Assembly: GCA_025667525.1 (NCBI GenBank)
Contig: CM046881.1
Span: 23,571,580 to 23,635,579, forward strand
Direction of reading: 5' to 3'
Source of the DNA: Glebionis coronaria
Lineage: Eukaryota > Streptophyta > Magnoliopsida > Asterales > Asteraceae
DNA length: 64,000 bases
Numbering within the stretch: position 1 is the first letter of the stretch; every line of letters begins with the position of its first letter. A program made the translations under genes and the position numbers. The notes beneath the pieces were generated by a model. That model did not search any database, was not told where the DNA came from, and was given only the letters and a program-made list of their open reading frames with translations. This document shows, in pieces, positions 12,545 through 23,600 of this stretch.

Positions 12545-13723
12545 ATGTCCAAAATGAACATAATACACCTTAAATTTGTTTTTCTTCTTCTTCTAGGTTT
12601 CTTTACATCTCTTTCTCATCAAGCAACAACATCTCCCCCAAACCCTAGGCTCCAAAATGCATATCATGCTCTCCAAGCATGGAAACATTCGATAACCTCG
12701 GACCCGCGAGGGTTTACTAGAAATTGGTACGGGTATAACGTGTGTAACTACACCGGGGTGTTTTGTGCACCGTCTTTAGACGATGCACATCTCACCACGG
12801 TCGCTGGTATCGACCTAAACCATGCGAATATCTCTGGGTCTTTACCTGAAGACCTAGGGTTACTCACTGACCTCGCACTGTTCCACATTAATTCTAATAA
12901 GTTTTGTGGAACAGTGCCGAAGTCTTTTGTGAAACTACGCCTTCTTTATGAGCTTGATATTAGTAACAACCGGTTTTCGGGTAGTTTCCCTTCGGTGGTT
13001 CTTTCGTTATCCTCTCTCAAGTTTCTGGATATTCGGTTTAATCAATTCAAAGGCGATATTCCTTCTAAACTATACGACCTTAAACTCGATGCCATTTTCG
13101 TGAACAACAACCAATTCGATTCTAGTTTTCCGAAAAACCTAGGAAACTCTCCTGTTTCGGTGTTGGTTTTCGCTAACAACAATTTCAAAGGTTGCTTGCC
13201 TTCGAGTATAAAGAAGATGAGCAAGACTTTAGAAGAGATTATTCTCTCGAATGTGGGACTAAGTGGCTGTTTAACGCCAGATATCGGGTCTTTAAAGAAG
13301 CTAACAGTTTTCGACGTGAGTTCTAATTCACTCGAAGGGATGTTACCCGAAAGTATAGGAGAAATGAAGAGGTTGGAACAATTGAACATAGCTCACAACA
13401 AGTTTTCGGGTGATATTCCGTCTAGTATATGCTCGTTGCCACGGTTGGAGAATTTCACGTACTCGGATAATTACTTCTCGGGTGAGCCCAAGATTTGTCT
13501 CAAGATAGCGGACAAAGATGACCGAAAGAATTGTATACGTGATAGGCCGGCACAACGATCAGTTTCCGAGTGTAAAGCCTTTTATTCTCGTCCCATTAAT
13601 TGTCGCGGTTGTGCAGCTCCTCCACCACCACCACCACCACCACCGCCGCCACCACCGCCTCCTGAGCACCATTGGCTACCACCGTACGGCCACAAACCGT
13701 ATAGCCCGCCGGGTAAATACTGA
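12545..13723 (+). CDS. Short leucine-rich repeat extensin-like cell-wall protein
   Basis: This is an intact 392-residue frame with no introns. Residues 1 to about 26 are a hydrophobic secretion signal. An LRR N-terminal cap follows, with a W-containing segment and the NVCNYTGVFC block characteristic of plant LRX proteins. About ten LRR units run from residue ~85 to ~310. After a cysteine-containing hinge comes a run of 15 prolines (about 355-370) and a short tail ending in YSPPGKY. Known LRX proteins sit in the wall, bind RALF peptides through the LRR domain and are anchored by an extensin tail. Here the tail is much shorter than in classical LRX proteins (over 700 residues) and lacks repeated SPPPP-Tyr modules, so it matches the short ~400-residue subgroup. 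A second in-frame ATG lies three codons in. The upstream ATG is taken because it maximises the signal peptide. It is the only intact host gene in the window and ends ~950 bases before the nested transposon block. Confidence 0.92.
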   Translation: MSKMNIIHLKFVFLLLLGFFTSLSHQATTSPPNPRLQNAYHALQAWKHSITSDPRGFTRNWYGYNVCNYTGVFCAPSLDDAHLTTVAGIDLNHANISGSLPEDLGLLTDLALFHINSNKFCGTVPKSFVKLRLLYELDISNNRFSGSFPSVVLSLSSLKFLDIRFNQFKGDIPSKLYDLKLDAIFVNNNQFDSSFPKNLGNSPVSVLVFANNNFKGCLPSSIKKMSKTLEEIILSNVGLSGCLTPDIGSLKKLTVFDVSSNSLEGMLPESIGEMKRLEQLNIAHNKFSGDIPSSICSLPRLENFTYSDNYFSGEPKICLKIADKDDRKNCIRDRPAQRSVSECKAFYSRPINCRGCAAPPPPPPPPPPPPPPPEHHWLPPYGHKPYSPPGKY

Positions 13724-14671
13724 ATACGTACATAGATTCGAAAAAAAATATATAGATGAATAAGGTAAGTGGAAATAGTTTCGTGTGAGATATGTTGATG
13801 CTGATTGTTTACTTCTCTTAATCATTGTAGTTTTTTTAAATTAAAGTTTGGTTACATTTTTTTAATGAATTTCGGCTGGTGATTAGTTTAATTTTGTAAG
13901 AATATTCTAAAATATTAAGTCGTGATTTAGAATTTTCTACGTATATCTTAGCTTCTTTGATATAAATTGAAGAACAAATAAGCCCAGTTCGACAAGTTAC
14001 AAGTTGCAAATTGATATTTGTACTTAACGGCTTATCTCTCAAAACTATTTTCTTAACTTATTTACTAAGATGCATCACATATATGACACAAGTGTCGTTT
14101 TGATGTTCTAAATGTTTGGCCCAGTACAGCCCAATAAGCCCAACTAGACAAAAGAAATGGTTAAAATTTTTGCTTTTTACATAAAAGGTGTTCTACAACA
14201 ATTTTTTTATAACAAACTTTACACATCAAATATTTAATAAATAAGTAGCGATCTTTTAAATAAAATATGTACTGAACAAACTTTATATATCAAATATTTA
14301 ATAAATGCGTACGTTTTTATAGAAATTGTTTGAAGTTTGATACGTATTTTATGTTTTTTTATTAGGTCCATATATCAACATTCCTTAAAACTAAGGTGAC
14401 GGAAACCGGTGAGTGATTATTTTTTTTTCTATAAAATTAATATTAATGTGTAAGAAAATTATATCCATATAAAATAAACCAATTAAAACCAAAAAAAATA
14501 AAAATTCGTACACAAATATTTGAAAATGAATGTTGTATTAAAAAGAATAAATTTTAGAAAATAGCGCGTGAAGTTGGATGATAAAAAAAGTTAAATTTAT
14601 AAAAAGATATATAAATTTAAAAATAAAAATAATTTTTTAATAAGTTGTTAAAAACTGTTATAAAATAATTG
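13724..14671. other. 3' flank of the LRR gene and transposon-free spacer
   Basis: AT-rich. AATAAG near 13,757 could serve as a poly(A) signal. A 30-base block (CTTTACACATCAAATATTTA and its variant) is duplicated at about 14,216 and 14,280. Nothing else is recognised up to the MULE target duplication. Confidence 0.45.
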
Positions 14672-14680
14672 TTATAAAAG
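14672..14680. repeat. Left 9-bp target duplication of the large MULE
   Basis: TTATAAAAG, matching TTATAAAGG at 62,412-62,420 in 8 of 9 positions. Confidence 0.85.
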
Positions 14681-14766
14681 GGCTTAAAGCCATTAAATAA
14701 CAACGTGATTTCTCTTTTCTCCGACTAAATCAATATGGTGACTAAAATACTATTGTCACCAATGAA
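14681..14766 (+). repeat. Left terminal inverted repeat of the large MULE
   Basis: Matches the complement of 62,326-62,411. Conserved blocks are GGCTTAAAGCCATTAAATA, CAATATGGTGACTAA and TATTGTCACCAATGAAAC. Confidence 0.9.
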
Positions 14767-15043
14767 ACATGCATGCTTTGTTCCATATATACCAACCCTC
14801 TCTAAAGTGACCTACAATACCCGGTAACTCTATTTCTAAAAAGTTTTATTCCACGTCGATTATTCCATCTATGATATTAAACTTTCACGTCTAATTTCCA
14901 CTTACATATATCTTCCACGCCTGATTTCCACTTACATAATATTTATATAACAAGGCGGTCCCCTTTTTTTTCCTAAATCCTAATCACAAACCTAATTTGT
15001 TCTATCCATGAAATTCATTTAAATCGTTCAATCCAATATCACC

Positions 15044-18000
15044 ATGGTCAAAGGTAATCAATTTTGTTTAATTATTTCAGTTTGTTTAACCTAATTTAAC
15101 ATTCAGTTACTTAACAATCGATTTTAACCTAATTTATAACAATCCGTTTTTGACCTAATTTCAGGTAAAGCTAAGAAGATTGTTGATTTCACGGTTAATT
15201 TGAAACACAATATATTCTCACCACATCCCTTTAACTACATTCAAGGTGATGAGAAGCAAATAACTGGGATCGACGTAGAAGGTAGTTCATATGCTGACTT
15301 TTGTGAACTTATTAGTAAGCTAGTGCATAGCCTAGTTCAGAATTTGTACTTTTGTCAAGTTGGGAAAACATTAAAACAGGGTCTTACTGAATTAAACAAT
15401 AAAGAAGATCTTAAACTATTTATAAAGGCTGGGTATGAGGCCAAAGGGGTAGTTGACTTGTATTCTGAGTATTTTGAGTATAATGCTATGGATTATAAGA
15501 ATTCAAATAGCCAAGATTTTATATCTGATGAGTCTAGTGATATTTATAGTTCTTGTGATGATGTAGATTTTTTTCATGAGGGAGAACATGTTGTTGCTAT
15601 TACTAATGTGAGCACCAATGACCCTTTTTTAACTAAGCTTTGTAGTAACAATGGCCATTTTAGAGGTTTTATAAATGACCTTATCCCTACTAATGAGGAC
15701 TTACACATGGAAGATGATGAATCTAGCGATGGTGACCCTGCACACATACTCAAGAAGGGTATGTGTTATCCTAAACACAATCCCTTACAACCTTGGAATG
15801 AAATGCAGCCTGTATTGGGCATGAGATTTTACCATCCTAACCAATTGAAATTGGCTTTAGCCAACTATGGGGTTGTTGGCGGGTATCAACTTTGGCATGA
15901 TAAGAATGATTGGAAGCAGATACTTTTGTATTGTGGTAGAGATGTATCATCGGGTAGATGTGCATCATTAAAGGCTAGAGAAGCTAGTTCTAAGAAGCAA
16001 TTGTTCACAGAGTGTACTAGTAAAGATGGGGAGGGTACTAGTAAAGATGGGCAGGGTAAGAAAGGTAAAAATTTGGGTAGAAACAAATGTAATAAAGGTA
16101 AAAAAAGGGAATGTTAGGTTTAAGGTTAAAGCCAAGATACCATCACTTAAGAGGACTAGTAAAGATGGGGATGGTACTAGTAGGAACATTGAATCACCTA
16201 AGTGGGGCAAAGCCAAGATAACATCTAAAAAGAGAACAGCTCAGCAAGTTTTTGGATTTAGGTTATGGGCATCTTAGATGAGTAATGAGAAATCATTTCA
16301 AATCAAATCACTAAAGACATACCATAAGTTTTCAAGAAACTTTAATCTAGGGTCATTAGTGACTTACAAATAGATAGCACATCATTTTGCAAAAGACATA
16401 ATTTAATACTCCTTCATTCCTTTGTTGAAAATGAAAGATACTATTATGGAAAGGTTTATAATCAATGTGAGCATTGGACAATGCAAGAGAGAAAAACAGA
16501 AGGCGTTATTTGATTTTGAAGGAGGCATGGTTGAGCATTATGTTAAGCTATGGGATTATAGGCATGCAATCTTAGACACAAATCATGGTTCTACATGTGT
16601 CATTTATTATAAGGAAACAAAATATAGAAATCACTATTTTTGGAGAATGTATATATGTTTCGAGGGTGTCAAGGATGGTTGGTAGGAAGGTTGTAGAAAG
16701 GTAATTGGATTAGATGGATGTTTTCTTAAACACACTTGTAGAAAGGTAATTGGATTAGATTAGATGGATGTGTCTACTTTATCTCACATGTCTTCACGAG
16801 ACTTGAACCCGCAACTTTGAGGTTAGAGGAACACTCATTTGAAAATAGAGTTGTAGAAAGTTTTAACAGGGCTATACTTATTCAAAGAACCAAGCCAGTC
16901 ATCTCTATGTGAAGAGATAAGGTTGTATGTAATGCAAAGATTGGTTCACATGAATAAGAAAGCTATGAACTTAAAGGATACAATCACACCATTAATAAAA
17001 ATGAGACTAGTTGTTGACAGTAGAGCAAAGGTAATGTTAATGCTTTAAAAGAGTTAGTTAACTATTTTTTAATTGTAATTGATGAAGCTAATACAGTGGT
17101 AATATTAACAGGTTGTGGACAGTGGCTCAAAGTGGGTTTAAAAAGGTAGAAGTGAGGAGGGGTGGAGATAGTTTTGGAGTTAATATACATTTAAAAAATG
17201 TATGTGTAGGTTGTGGGAACTTTCTGGTATTCCTTGTGTCCATGCTGTAGCAGCCTATCTGTTTCTGAATAAGGAACCCAAAGAATGGGTGCATCACTGT
17301 TACAACCAAGAGAAGTGGTTTGAGGCTTATCAGTATAGCATCAAGCCTATTTATGGCAGTAACATGTGGAAAAGGAAACCTGATCAAAGACTACTACCAC
17401 CCATTGTTAAAAGGATGTCTGGTAGACCCAAAAAGAATATAGTGAATACACCTTTAGAAAATAATTCATCACGGGTTAGTAGGTTAGTAAGACAGTAACA
17501 TGTAGTAATTGTTATGAGAAAGGCCACAAACAAGAGCTTGTGATAAAGAACCTGTGCCAAAACCAACAGAGATGAAAAGGAATCCAGGTAGAAGGATTGA
17601 ACCAGACTACAATACTCATGATTCAAGAAGAGGTGTTGGTAGAGGTTCTAGGGAGGTAGAGGTAACCCAGTTGCTGGCAGAGGTGGTTTAGGTGAAGATA
17701 GTGGTGTTGTAGCAGAGGTAAGTGTTGATGTTGGTGAACCAAGTGCTGTAAGAAGTAGAGGAAAGGGTAGAGGTAGGGGTAATGGAAAGGGAACGGGTAG
17801 AGGTAGGGGTAGAAAAGCAAGTGTTGCAGAACAGGTACACTTAACATTCCTTTGTCCTATTTTGCATAAGTATAACAAATGGTGATTATTACATCATAAA
17901 TTTGCACGAAATGAATGAGGCTGAAATAAGGTCTCAAATGGAAGTTGAGTATATGGAACAAATTATGCTAGAAGAGGAGGAAAAGTGCAGGATTGCAAAA

Positions 18001-18356
18001 GCTAAAGCCCAAAAAGATTTTTTTGATAAGGAAGCTATAAAATTAACAGAAGAAGAAAAGCAAGATACATGCAGCAAGATGATGCCAGGTTAAGAGAGGA
18101 AGATGTGTATCTGTTTGAGCAGCAGTGGTGGAGGAGTGATATACTTACTCCTGGTAATACTCCAAACAAACCAGTTGAACCAATCAATGGAGATCTAGAG
18201 ACACAAGAGTCTGTTGTGCAAGAGACTTTGGAAGGTTTCAATGCAGAATTAATCATGAGCCGAGTAACAACTCCTAATGACAAACAAGTATCAACTGAGG
18301 TATGTGTAACCCTACTTCCATCAAAGTTTCAGAAAAGAGGAAGGAAAAGGAAGTGA
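15044..18356 (+). pseudogene. mudrA-like MULE transposase, broken
   Basis: A 10-base first exon (ATGGTCAAAG) is joined across a 111-base GT-AG intron (15,054-15,164) to an open frame ending at 16,117. This gives an N-terminal domain followed by a conserved block beginning GMRFYHPNQL (the plant MuDR DNA-binding-type domain). The frame then shifts in an A-run near 16,105 and the transposase domain begins near 16,278. It stops repeatedly, and after the first catalytic Asp (GLDGCF, ~16,708) most of the DDE core is missing. What lies there is a short duplication (GTAATTGGATTAGAT at ~16,699 and ~16,746) and foreign sequence. The end of the transposase resumes near 16,855. A SWIM zinc finger (C..WELSGIPCVHAVAAY) lies at 17,202-17,260, and a frameshifted CCHC knuckle (CSNCYEKGH) near 17,502. 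A charged tail runs to 18,356. The loss of the second Asp and Glu rules out activity. Confidence 0.88.
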
Positions 18357-18369
18357 ACAGAGGCTAGTC

Positions 18370-18374
18370 CAAGT
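18370..18374. repeat. Left 5-bp target duplication of the level-2 retrotransposon
   Basis: CAAGT, compared with TAAGT at 61,052-61,056 (4 of 5). Confidence 0.7.
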
Positions 18375-19238
18375 TGTAGAAACTAGAAAGGCGGGGGGGG
18401 GGGGGGGGGGGTGAATAGTTTCTCTCGGTTATGGTCCTAATTAAAATTCTTTCAATTAGGTTTGTCCTAAAGTTACCTTTTACGTGAAAACTAGTTTCTT
18501 AGTTCTTAGGTTCAATTCTAGTGCATTAACAATATCTAGTGACAATTGAATGCAAAGTAAGAATGAAAGCATAAGTAAAGAGTAAGGAAAGAAGCAACCT
18601 AAAGTACGATACCAAGATTTATAGTAGTTCGGCAACGAAGCTCTATCCTCGTTCATACTCCACTCCTCGAGTACACATTACTCGAGATTTCCACTATATC
18701 CCATAAGCTCCATTCTTGGCGGAGAAAACCTTACAACGCCGCTTACATTATTTTCTGACACTAAGCTAAATGTTGAGATTAATCTTAGCTAGGACCAATC
18801 TACACACGTCGCCTACTTCACCATTTTATGACACAAGGCTAGATGTCGAGTTCTAATTGAAAGCTAGAACCAATCTTCGTCGCCCATCTTCTTTTCTGCA
18901 CAAGGCTAGATGTCGAGTTCTAGTCCAAAGCTAGAACTAATCTTCACAACTCTTCACTTTGAAGTTTAGTGAGAACTCACAAGACACATACACACATCAC
19001 TTATAGTTTAGTGAGAACTAACAAGACACATACACACATCACTTTATAGTTTAGTGAGAACTAACACACAAGACTTATTACAACTCAATAAGACATATTC
19101 AAGTACACGCATGTAACTTAGATCCACATAAGACAAATCCAAGTATACACATATAAGATGGATTTACACAAGACTAATCCAAGTATCCACAAATACATTG
19201 GATTAACAAAACACTAATCCAAGTATACACAAATATAT

Positions 19239-19243
19239 TGGAT
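19239..19243. repeat. Left target duplication TGGAT of the solo LTR
   Basis: Identical to 20,991-20,995. The uninterrupted right LTR shows the empty site near 60,275 (TTAGATCTACACAAG). Confidence 0.9.
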
Positions 19244-20990
19244 TGATACATGCATTTTGTATGGGTTCAAGATTATGTCTCGGTATCTCCTCGAATTGAT
19301 CTCGGTTCTAAGTGGAATGATTTGTTCTTGGTCAATAAAAAGGTGTTGGTTTGTTTATCTATTTTAAACTAATAGCAATTAAATGTAAATGTCGACGAGT
19401 AAAATTAAGGCTTTAAAAACTTAAACTAAATTGACAAGTTAAAAATAAATGTTTGAAGACTTAAAGGTAAAACGAGAAAAATACTTGAACACTTAATTAA
19501 AACTAACACTTGGAAACTTTATAAAATACAAGAACTAAAACCATCGGAAAATGCTAAGGGATACTGATCGGAATGTTGGAAACAACTCAAATCGGAATGT
19601 CACAAATGGCCCAGATCGGAATATATTCCGATCTGTTGATCGGAATATAGAGGAGTACGGCTGATCGGAATAAGGGACAAAGAGCTCAAATCGGAATGTC
19701 ACAAAAGGTGCAATCGGAATATCTTAAAAAACAGTGCCAATCGGAATAACTAAAAACTAGCCAATCGGAATATGGGAAATAATCCACAATCGGAATGTTC
19801 AAAGGAAAGTACAAATCGGAATATCGAAAATAACTCAGATCGGAATATAGGGCAATTGGATCCAATCGGAATAATCAAAACCCTTTTCTGATCTACTGAT
19901 CGGAATAAGGGGGTGTCTGCTCGGAATGTACTAATCGGAAAGGGGTTTACCCTTTCCGATAGCTTTTGATTCGAAATAAGTTAGGGTAATAAGCTATATG
20001 AATAAGCCAACACCCAAACTAGCACGAATCTAATAAGAAACAAATCAATAAGCACAAATGACAACTTATCTAAACTTCAAATAAGCAAACTCATGAATCA
20101 AATGATAAAAAGATGAACTTTTTATGAAAACTTTAAAAAGTAAATAAGCTAAAGTTACAAATAAGCCAATAAGCACAAAGATCTTAAAGCTTATTCGTAA
20201 AGAAACTTAAGGAAACATAAAAAGATTAACTTTTTGAGCATAAAAACATGGATGAACAACACGGATCATATGAAATTCGTACCAAAATCAATCTAAAAAT
20301 CAAAGAAATGTAGAAAGAGATTAAAGATTAAAAGCTTGAATCTAAACTTGATTAATGAAATCAACAATACATAAAGATTTAATCTTGAAAGATTAAAAGA
20401 AAAGATGAAATTTAGTGAGAGAAAGTTGAGAACTTTCTCTCTCTAAAACTAGAGAGAAAAAATGAAAAGTGAAAACTAACTACAAAACTAAAACTAGTCT
20501 CCAAAATGGTGAAGTGAAGTTCTATTTATAGGCGTCTCTTGTGGGCTTTGTGAATGGGCTTTGTTTCGGGCTTCTTTTCTTCTTTCTTCTTTAGTCTTTA
20601 CGTTTCTTTAAATAAACGTTTCTGACTTTGGATTTTGAGAAGTGTCGGTGAATAATTCCAACTCGTCTTATAATCTTTTGTTTAATAGACTCGAGTTCTT
20701 CGACATATATGAATCTTCCATCTTTGGCCCTTTTCTTCGATAAATCTTCAAATAGGCACAATGACTTCAAATCTTTTGCATCTCTTGGACAATAGACTTC
20801 GTCTTGAGTCTTTTTCTTCAATAAAACACGTGCAATCTCATGTTTTCTTCAATATTCATCCGGTTGACTCTGAAAACACAATAAACACAAAAACCACGCA
20901 TAATTCCAAACAAATGATATTAAATACGTGTTTTGGTCTCGTTTTAGCCAGAAATAAGCGGTAAAAGGATGGGTGTTTTCACACCTATCA
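19244..20990 (-). mobile_element. Solo LTR of an Athila-like gypsy family
   Basis: It runs from TGATAC to CACCTATCA and is flanked by perfect TGGAT duplications with no internal region. Its ends and interior resemble the Athila LTRs at 23,601-25,164, for example CTCGAATTGATCTCGGTT near the start and GTTTTGGTCTCGTTTTAGCC near the end, but it is a different subfamily and ~180 bases longer. A solo LTR arises by recombination between the two LTRs of a complete insertion. About 19 copies of GATCGGAATA/AATCGGAAT-type motifs occupy 19,555-19,985. The minus-strand open frame at 20,591-20,821 inside it has no recognisable domain and is not treated as a gene. Confidence 0.92.
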
Positions 20991-20995
20991 TGGAT
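20991..20995. repeat. Right target duplication TGGAT of the solo LTR
   Basis: Exact copy of 19,239-19,243. Confidence 0.9.
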
Positions 20996-21756
20996 CTACA
21001 CAAGACTAAAATATAAAATGATGAACATGACTAGATCTAAGAAAGGATGATCTTCATCAAGGCTTCATCTTTAATCACATCACAAATGTGTGAGTGATCT
21101 TCTCTTTGGACAAGTAAAGAAGAGGATCAAGAGGATAATCATAAGTAAACATACTTAACACATTAAGTGATCATTTACTAATGATTATGATACTAAAAAT
21201 AGAAAAGAGGCAGAAGGAATGTCCTAAAAGGTTCCTGGAAAATGGATATTTGATCCACTATTTATAGGAGACAAAAACCAACGACTCTCTGCCTACAGTT
21301 CCTTCATTGTCACTGTGGTTCCTTATTGATAGAGAACCACATGCCTATTTGAGGAACCGCAGGTAGTAGACTCCGCTCCTTTTTTTCCTTTAGTGGGGAA
21401 ATGTTATCTGAGGTAAGTTTTACCTTCAAATATTCCTATGGCATTTGGAATATGCCATATTCAAATTTACATTTTCCATTTTAATAAAACATTTTCTTAA
21501 CAATAAAGTTTATTAAAATATTTTGTCACTTTTGACAAAATGTTAGTTTTAAGGCTAATCACTTTCTATCATCACTAAACATGATTAAGATATGTTTGTG
21601 TAAGACTTAAATGATTATTACCTTGATGATAGTGCTTGTTGAATAATTCTTCTTACGATTGTCTTTGACGATAAATGTCTTTATGCTTTGTCGTGATCAA
21701 AACTAAGAAAGATTAGTTAACACTAATAATGTTTTCAGGCATCACTTGCATTAACA

Positions 21757-21770
21757 ATCTCCCCCTTTTT
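21757..21770 (-). other. Polypurine tract of the level-2 element
   Basis: On the minus strand AAAAAGGGGGAGAT directly precedes the 3' LTR start TGTTAAT. This is where plus-strand DNA synthesis would be primed. Confidence 0.8.
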
Positions 21771-22521
21771 ATTACGACAAATTATAAACTCATTTATGTA
21801 AAATACAAAGGTTTTTGAATTATTAACGAGTTTATCACTATTATTTCTCCCCCTTTTGTCGAAACAAAAAGGTTAGCACAAGTCTTTGAAGAAGAGAAGA
21901 ATCAACTTTGCTAGTAGCTCCCCCTTGGTGCTTACTCCCCTAGCTTGGGGCACCAAGTAATTGAGCTAAGGTGACAAGCTACATACAAAGGTTAGAAGAA
22001 AAAAAAGAAACACCAATGTATAAACAATAGTCACTACCCACTAAGTAACTTGAGATGGGGGAAGAAAAGAAATCTCAAATTAGAAGTAAGTATTTGCTAA
22101 GTATGTTCAAGGAGGGTGTTTTGACAAAATCAATATACAATTGGTGGAATAATGATAGAAAAGAAATATTCATACCAATTGTAATGATAATATATCAAAG
22201 GTTTAAGAACTTAGAATTGTCGGAATCACCCAAAAACAATTGTAAATTTTAACCATGATCAACTCTTAACAATATGTGTGATAAAGAATTAACAAAACAA
22301 GAAATAACACACATATCAATCATATTACAAAAATATTAGAGAACATACAAGAAAGATATTCATACACACAATATTATTATTAAACCAAACAATATTGAAA
22401 ATAAACAACAAAAGCAAAAACTATTCTAGTAAAGATAGTCTTCCAAAATCGCTTATTTTTTATTTGACTGAAACAATTAGAACACAAAGTGTGCTTGACG
22501 AGGCATCATTCGAAGATTTGT
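21771..22521 (-). other. 3' internal region of the level-2 element with extra polypurine-like words
   Basis: No coding region. Plus-strand TCTCCCCCTTTTGTCG (about 21,845) and GCTCCCCCTTGGTGC (about 21,916) are additional polypurine-like motifs on the element's strand. Otherwise the stretch is AT-rich. Confidence 0.5.
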
Positions 22522-22908
22522 TCATCGGAACAAATACTTTGAGAGGAGGTCGAGTGAAAAAAATTCAAGAAAATTTAACTTGTCATAAACATGAGCAAGT
22601 TCAATTTGTTGAAATCGACAACACGCACACGAGCTTCCATGATGCAAGACAAAGTCGTTTGATGGGGGAGGGCTATCATAGTAAGAAGTTGGTGGTGGAT
22701 AAGGAGATCGAGGATAATAGAGGTTTTCACAATGCCTAAAAAGGTTGGGTAAAGAATAAAGGTCACTGAGGTGAGGTATGTTGCAAGGTTTAGGTGGTGA
22801 TGGAAGAGCTTTTCTTTCTCTGGTAATTGGATTCATTGCGAAAGTCTCATTCCAATACTCCATAGGAGAAAGTAGAAGTCTTGCAATGTTTGGGAGAAGA
22901 GGAATCAC
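22522..22908 (-). CDS. Hypothetical small cysteine-motif protein of the level-2 element (copy 2)
   Basis: An open frame of 128 residues of unknown function. The N-terminal half is rich in Pro and Ser (a Tyr-Pro-Pro-rich stretch around residues 65-78). A compact HGxxCxCC motif (HGSSCACC) lies near residue 90. The segment from the motif onward resembles another minus-strand frame of the same element at 34,659-34,856 (HGTKCPCC), with FxxxxxHG before it and an alpha-helix-like stretch after it. Two related copies in one element argue that this is a real element-encoded domain rather than a chance frame. Four closely spaced Cys/His could bind zinc, but no known family is recognised. The start is uncertain. 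Confidence 0.45.
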   Translation of the reverse strand: MIPLLPNIARLLLSPMEYWNETFAMNPITRERKALPSPPKPCNIPHLSDLYSLPNLFRHCENLYYPRSPYPPPTSYYDSPPPSNDFVLHHGSSCACCRFQQIELAHVYDKLNFLEFFSLDLLSKYLFR

Positions 22909-23595
22909 GATTATCCTTATTCTTATTTATCCAAACGGGTCAAACCGAGATTTTCGATTTCTTAGAAAGCTTAGTAGAAGAAGATTTGGTTTAGAAGATT
23001 GTGACAAAGATATGTCAAGGTTAAGATTAGAAGAAGAAGACATTGTGAGGGATGAGAAAGGGAACTCCCAAATGAGAAGATTTAATGAAAATAGACAATG
23101 CAAGGAATAAAAAGAAAACTAAAAGGTTTCAAGGAATGTTTAACCAAAATAGGCAAACAAAGAATCTTTAAAAATACCAAGGTCAAAGAAGAAAGACCAA
23201 AAAATGAGCCAGAAGTTGGCTGTTGTCCACGGTTCCTTAAAGGGACATGCGGTTAGATATCAATATCGAGTCGCGCGGCAATTAATGAGCCACCCACAGT
23301 GAACCAAGAAATTTGATTTTTGAAAGATTTTAAGAAAAGACTAGAATTTTTCAAAATTAAGCAAATCTTGGATTTTTAACTCTAATAGCACTAGGTTATG
23401 CTTTGGTTGCACAAAGAGCAACACACTCACAAAGAGTGTATTGACAAAGGGTGACAAAATATTTAGATAACATTTTGAACCAATTTTAGTCAAGTTTTAG
23501 AGGTTATGATAGATTAAGGTTCAATTTTAATTAAACTAAAGTTGATTAGTGTGAGAGCACATAGGTTGAAACACACAAGACTTAATCTATTAAAC
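22909..23595 (-). other. Internal spacer of the level-2 element
   Basis: No gene. A GGTTCC...GATATCAATATCGA...GCGCGG stretch near 23,222-23,280 repeats a motif also present in this element's LTRs and leader. Confidence 0.45.
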
Positions 23596-23600
23596 ATATC
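23596..23600. repeat. Left target duplication ATATC of the Athila element
   Basis: Identical to 34,512-34,516. Confidence 0.92.

Larger units (their letters stand above)
18375..21756 (-). repeat. 3' LTR of the level-2 element, split by a solo LTR
   Basis: About 1,630 bases of LTR remain once the 1,747-bp solo LTR and its duplication are removed. It begins TGTAGAAACTAG and ends ATTAACA. A run of 19 G at 18,393-18,411 corresponds to only seven G in the right LTR. Point differences from the right LTR amount to a few percent in the stretch compared by eye. Confidence 0.88.

Noticed and set aside
17623..17878. Pro/Leu-rich minus-strand frames within the MULE
   Set aside because: They are the complement of a Gly/Arg-rich repeat (GGTAGAGGTAGG-type) in the transposase tail.
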